Below, piece after piece: positions 51,074 to 52,554 of a stretch of 52,554 bases of DNA. How positions within the stretch are numbered: position 1 is the first letter of the stretch; each line of letters opens with the position of its first letter. The DNA is from Lachnospiraceae bacterium (lineage in GTDB: Bacteria; Bacillota; Clostridia; Lachnospirales; Lachnospiraceae): NCBI GenBank assembly GCA_016280465.1, contig JAEEGT010000113.1, positions 1 through 52,554 of the forward strand. The letters are read 5' to 3'. The notes under the pieces were generated by a model that saw nothing but the letters and a program-made list of their open reading frames with translations, was not told where the DNA came from and did no database searches. Made by a program: the position numbers and the translations under genes.

Positions 51074-52222
51074 TTATTTCTCCATTGTTCCCGTTGAGGG
51101 ATCGTAAAATTCATATCTGTCACGGCCGTTTTCTTTGGCCGCATATACAGCTCTGTCAGCCTTGGTGTATATACGGTTGCCGGTGTCGGACTCTCCTGCC
51201 ACACCGTCAAAAATACCTATACTGATAGTGGCGTGCTTACCCTTGGCTTTCTCAGGATGGTCAAGCTCGTGGACCTGAGCCAGGACGTCGCTTGCAAACT
51301 TTGCGGAATCCGAATCGCTTACGGGAACCCAGAAGGCCATGAATTCCTCACCGCCGATACGGCTGATGTTCACATCATATGCGGAAGCCATGTTCAAAAG
51401 GATCCGTCCCAGTCCCTCCAGCAGCTTGTCACCCTCGGGATGGCCGTAGGAATCGTTAAACTTCTTAAAATAGTCCACATCCATTATCATGCAGACTATG
51501 GGCTTGTTGCTTATATGAGATTCGGCAGCCATGACCTCCAGCCGTTCAAAAGCGTTACGGCGGTTCATAAGGCCTGTCAGGGGATCGGTGGTTGAATCCC
51601 TGAAAAGGTCGATGTTTCTTTTCTCCACCAGATCAAGAGTGTCCTCATGTTCCCACTTGTCCTTGGATTTCTTCCATGAAATGGTAAGCCCCATAACCGT
51701 GGCAATGATCCCGTTAACCAGGTCATGGGTACAGGCAACGATATCCTTGAAATAGAAAGAACATACCCCTAAAGCAACCAATGCCGCCAGCACCACCGCA
51801 ATGTTTCTTTTGGGCGATACATCAAAAGCGATGGGTACCGCTATAAGACCGCCCACCACCAAAGCGGCGGGATAATCGTTCAAGACGCCGCCGCAGTATA
51901 TACATATTGAAAGGATCATTATCTGAAACCAGGATATAAGCCGGTTTACTTTCACGGTAACACTGCGGCTGTCCTCGTTCTTAAGTTTAAACCCTATGAA
52001 ATTTAACAGAGTGGATATAACGGAGAATACCAGTAATCCGATCCCTCTGAACTTTTCGGTCGGAGATAATAAAAAAACCAGACCGAATAAGGATGCACAG
52101 ATCGCGCCTGTGGCACTCGCCGTACGAAGGAACTTGATATTGTCTCTGGCCACCCTGTAAGACAGCTCGTCAAATCGCGCTTTGCTCAGACCGTAGTATC
52201 GCCATTCTGAGTAGGAAAGCAT
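51074..52222 (-). CDS. Membrane diguanylate cyclase with six-helix N-terminal domain
   Basis: 382 residues. About six hydrophobic segments fill residues 38-185, a MASE-like input domain without a large outer loop. GGDEF (about 215-375) is of the GGEEF type with SRIGGEEFMAFWV, MDVDYFKKFNDSYGHPEGD and KADRAVYAAKENGRDR, so active. It is predicted to make c-di-GMP. ATG at 52222 follows AAGGGGG. The promoter 40 bp upstream is one of the best in the window. It is the first gene of an operon with the NYN-LOTUS and YhhN genes. Confidence 0.92.
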   Translation of the reverse strand: MLSYSEWRYYGLSKARFDELSYRVARDNIKFLRTASATGAICASLFGLVFLLSPTEKFRGIGLLVFSVISTLLNFIGFKLKNEDSRSVTVKVNRLISWFQIMILSICIYCGGVLNDYPAALVVGGLIAVPIAFDVSPKRNIAVVLAALVALGVCSFYFKDIVACTHDLVNGIIATVMGLTISWKKSKDKWEHEDTLDLVEKRNIDLFRDSTTDPLTGLMNRRNAFERLEVMAAESHISNKPIVCMIMDVDYFKKFNDSYGHPEGDKLLEGLGRILLNMASAYDVNISRIGGEEFMAFWVPVSDSDSAKFASDVLAQVHELDHPEKAKGKHATISIGIFDGVAGESDTGNRIYTKADRAVYAAKENGRDRYEFYDPSTGTMEK

Positions 52223-52261
52223 GCAGATTTCCCCCTTGTAAGTGGTTCTTCCATAGGTATT

Positions 52262-52290
52262 ATTATAAGAACATACGCCCCATAAGTCAA
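52262..52290 (-). promoter_or_regulatory. Promoter of the diguanylate cyclase operon
   Basis: Minus strand TTGACT (52290-52285), 17-base spacer, TATAAT (52267-52262), near-consensus for SigA. Confidence 0.8.
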
Positions 52291-52321
52291 ACCCGCGGAG
52301 AAAAAATTTTAATAATTTAAC

Positions 52322-52358
52322 GTATTACATTGACAAAGTAATTTTTTTGTAATACATT
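52322..52358 (+). promoter_or_regulatory. Promoter and inverted repeat before the binding-protein gene
   Basis: TTGACA (52330-52335), 17 bases, TACATT (52353-52358). GTATTACA (52322-52329) and TGTAATAC (52348-52355) form perfect 8-bp arms 18 bp apart: one abuts the -35, the other covers the start of the -10. This is the layout of a repressor operator; the regulator is not identified. Confidence 0.6.
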
Positions 52359-52383
52359 GTTTTTCAAACAAATAAAGAAAACC

Positions 52384-52404
52384 GCCCGTAACTCCTTTAC
52401 GGGC
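52384..52404 (+). promoter_or_regulatory. Leader hairpin before the binding-protein gene
   Basis: GCCCGTAA-CTCCT-TTACGGGC followed by ACATTTT, 8 nt before the AGGAGG ribosome site. It may be a weak attenuator or a stabilising stem. Confidence 0.5.
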
Positions 52405-52424
52405 ACATTTTCAGGAGGATCATT

Positions 52425-52554
52425 ATGAAGAAGACGACCAAGTTTTTAAGCCTTGTACTCACAGGTGCCATGATACTTGCAAGTTTCGCAGGCTGCGGTA
52501 ACGGCAAGTCCGGCGGCACCTTCAAGATCGGCGGTATCGGCCCCATCACCGGCG
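52425..52554 (+). CDS. Binding lipoprotein of amino-acid (LivJ-like) type, N-terminus only
   Basis: The first 43 codons of a gene that leaves the window. MKKTTKFLSLVLTG begins a lipoprotein signal peptide ending in ASFAGCGN, and the mature start FKIGGIGPITG matches periplasmic binding fold type 1 proteins of the branched-chain amino acid group. AGGAGG lies seven bases before the ATG. Substrate unknown; transporter genes may follow outside the window. Confidence 0.8.
   Translation, partial: MKKTTKFLSLVLTGAMILASFAGCGNGKSGGTFKIGGIGPITG

Overview
The window looks like a core chromosomal segment of a moderately AT/GC-balanced member of the Firmicutes, most likely a Lachnospiraceae of the Butyrivibrio/Roseburia type (inference). 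The signs are the dgt-dnaG-rpoD order, class A RNase P RNA, SigA-type promoters (TTGACA/TATAAT, 16-17 bp spacers), strong AGGAGG ribosome sites, pyruvate phosphate dikinase, an indolepyruvate oxidoreductase/phenylacetate-CoA ligase operon, and a beta-mannan catabolic locus with two GH130 phosphorylases like those of gut and rumen clostridia. No phage, insertion sequence, CRISPR array or tRNA was seen.

Layout. 1-513: 5' end of ppdK. 671-13426 (all minus): a mannan-degradation back end (CE2-type esterase, GH36 alpha-galactosidase, GH130_2-like and GH130_1-like phosphorylases, mannose-6-phosphate isomerase). Between manA and the last phosphorylase sits a signalling cassette: hybrid histidine kinase, double-receiver regulator, solute-binding lipoprotein and REC-HD-GYP c-di-GMP phosphodiesterase. 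13649-17003 (plus): a YbiT-like ABC-F ATPase and a PHP-HAD fusion. 17000-22028 (minus): a second double-receiver regulator, and an operon of DUF815 ATPase, polyphosphate kinase, Maf and a small acidic protein. 22149-23189 (plus): a DUF5050-like membrane-anchored protein. 23271-28169 (minus): MATE exporter plus folate operon (folC, folE, folP, folB-folK fusion), all overlapping. 28365-31604 (plus): LytTR regulator with LiaF-like membrane protein, nitroreductase, pyrBI. 31662-34596 (minus): two CobW-type GTPases, one with a His/Asp-rich repeat tract and one fused to a YcgQ-like domain, plus a CmpB-type membrane protein. 34727-35074: rnpB. 35223-41522 (minus): dgt, dnaG, rpoD, trmK and a TGS-uridine-kinase-like protein. 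41617-43572: an acidic-repeat/TM/MORN-like protein. 43710-49373 (minus): iorA, a diguanylate cyclase, iorB, paaK and an ACT protein. 49432-52222 (minus): a diguanylate cyclase, a NYN-LOTUS protein and a YhhN protein. 52425-end (plus): start of an amino-acid-type binding lipoprotein.

Two themes run through the window. One is c-di-GMP: two GGDEF cyclases and one HD-GYP phosphodiesterase sit inside otherwise metabolic operons. The other is an unexpected 11-mer, GTTATGTNAAC. It occurs 15 times exactly, plus 4 times with A as the first base, on both strands, in different reading frames of core genes and between genes, and in clusters. Less than one chance occurrence would be expected in 52 kb. It is the strongest candidate here for an undescribed DNA-level system.

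Most start codons were re-chosen from ribosome-binding sites. Where the ORF track start differs, this is stated. No stretch over 300 bases lacks a gene.
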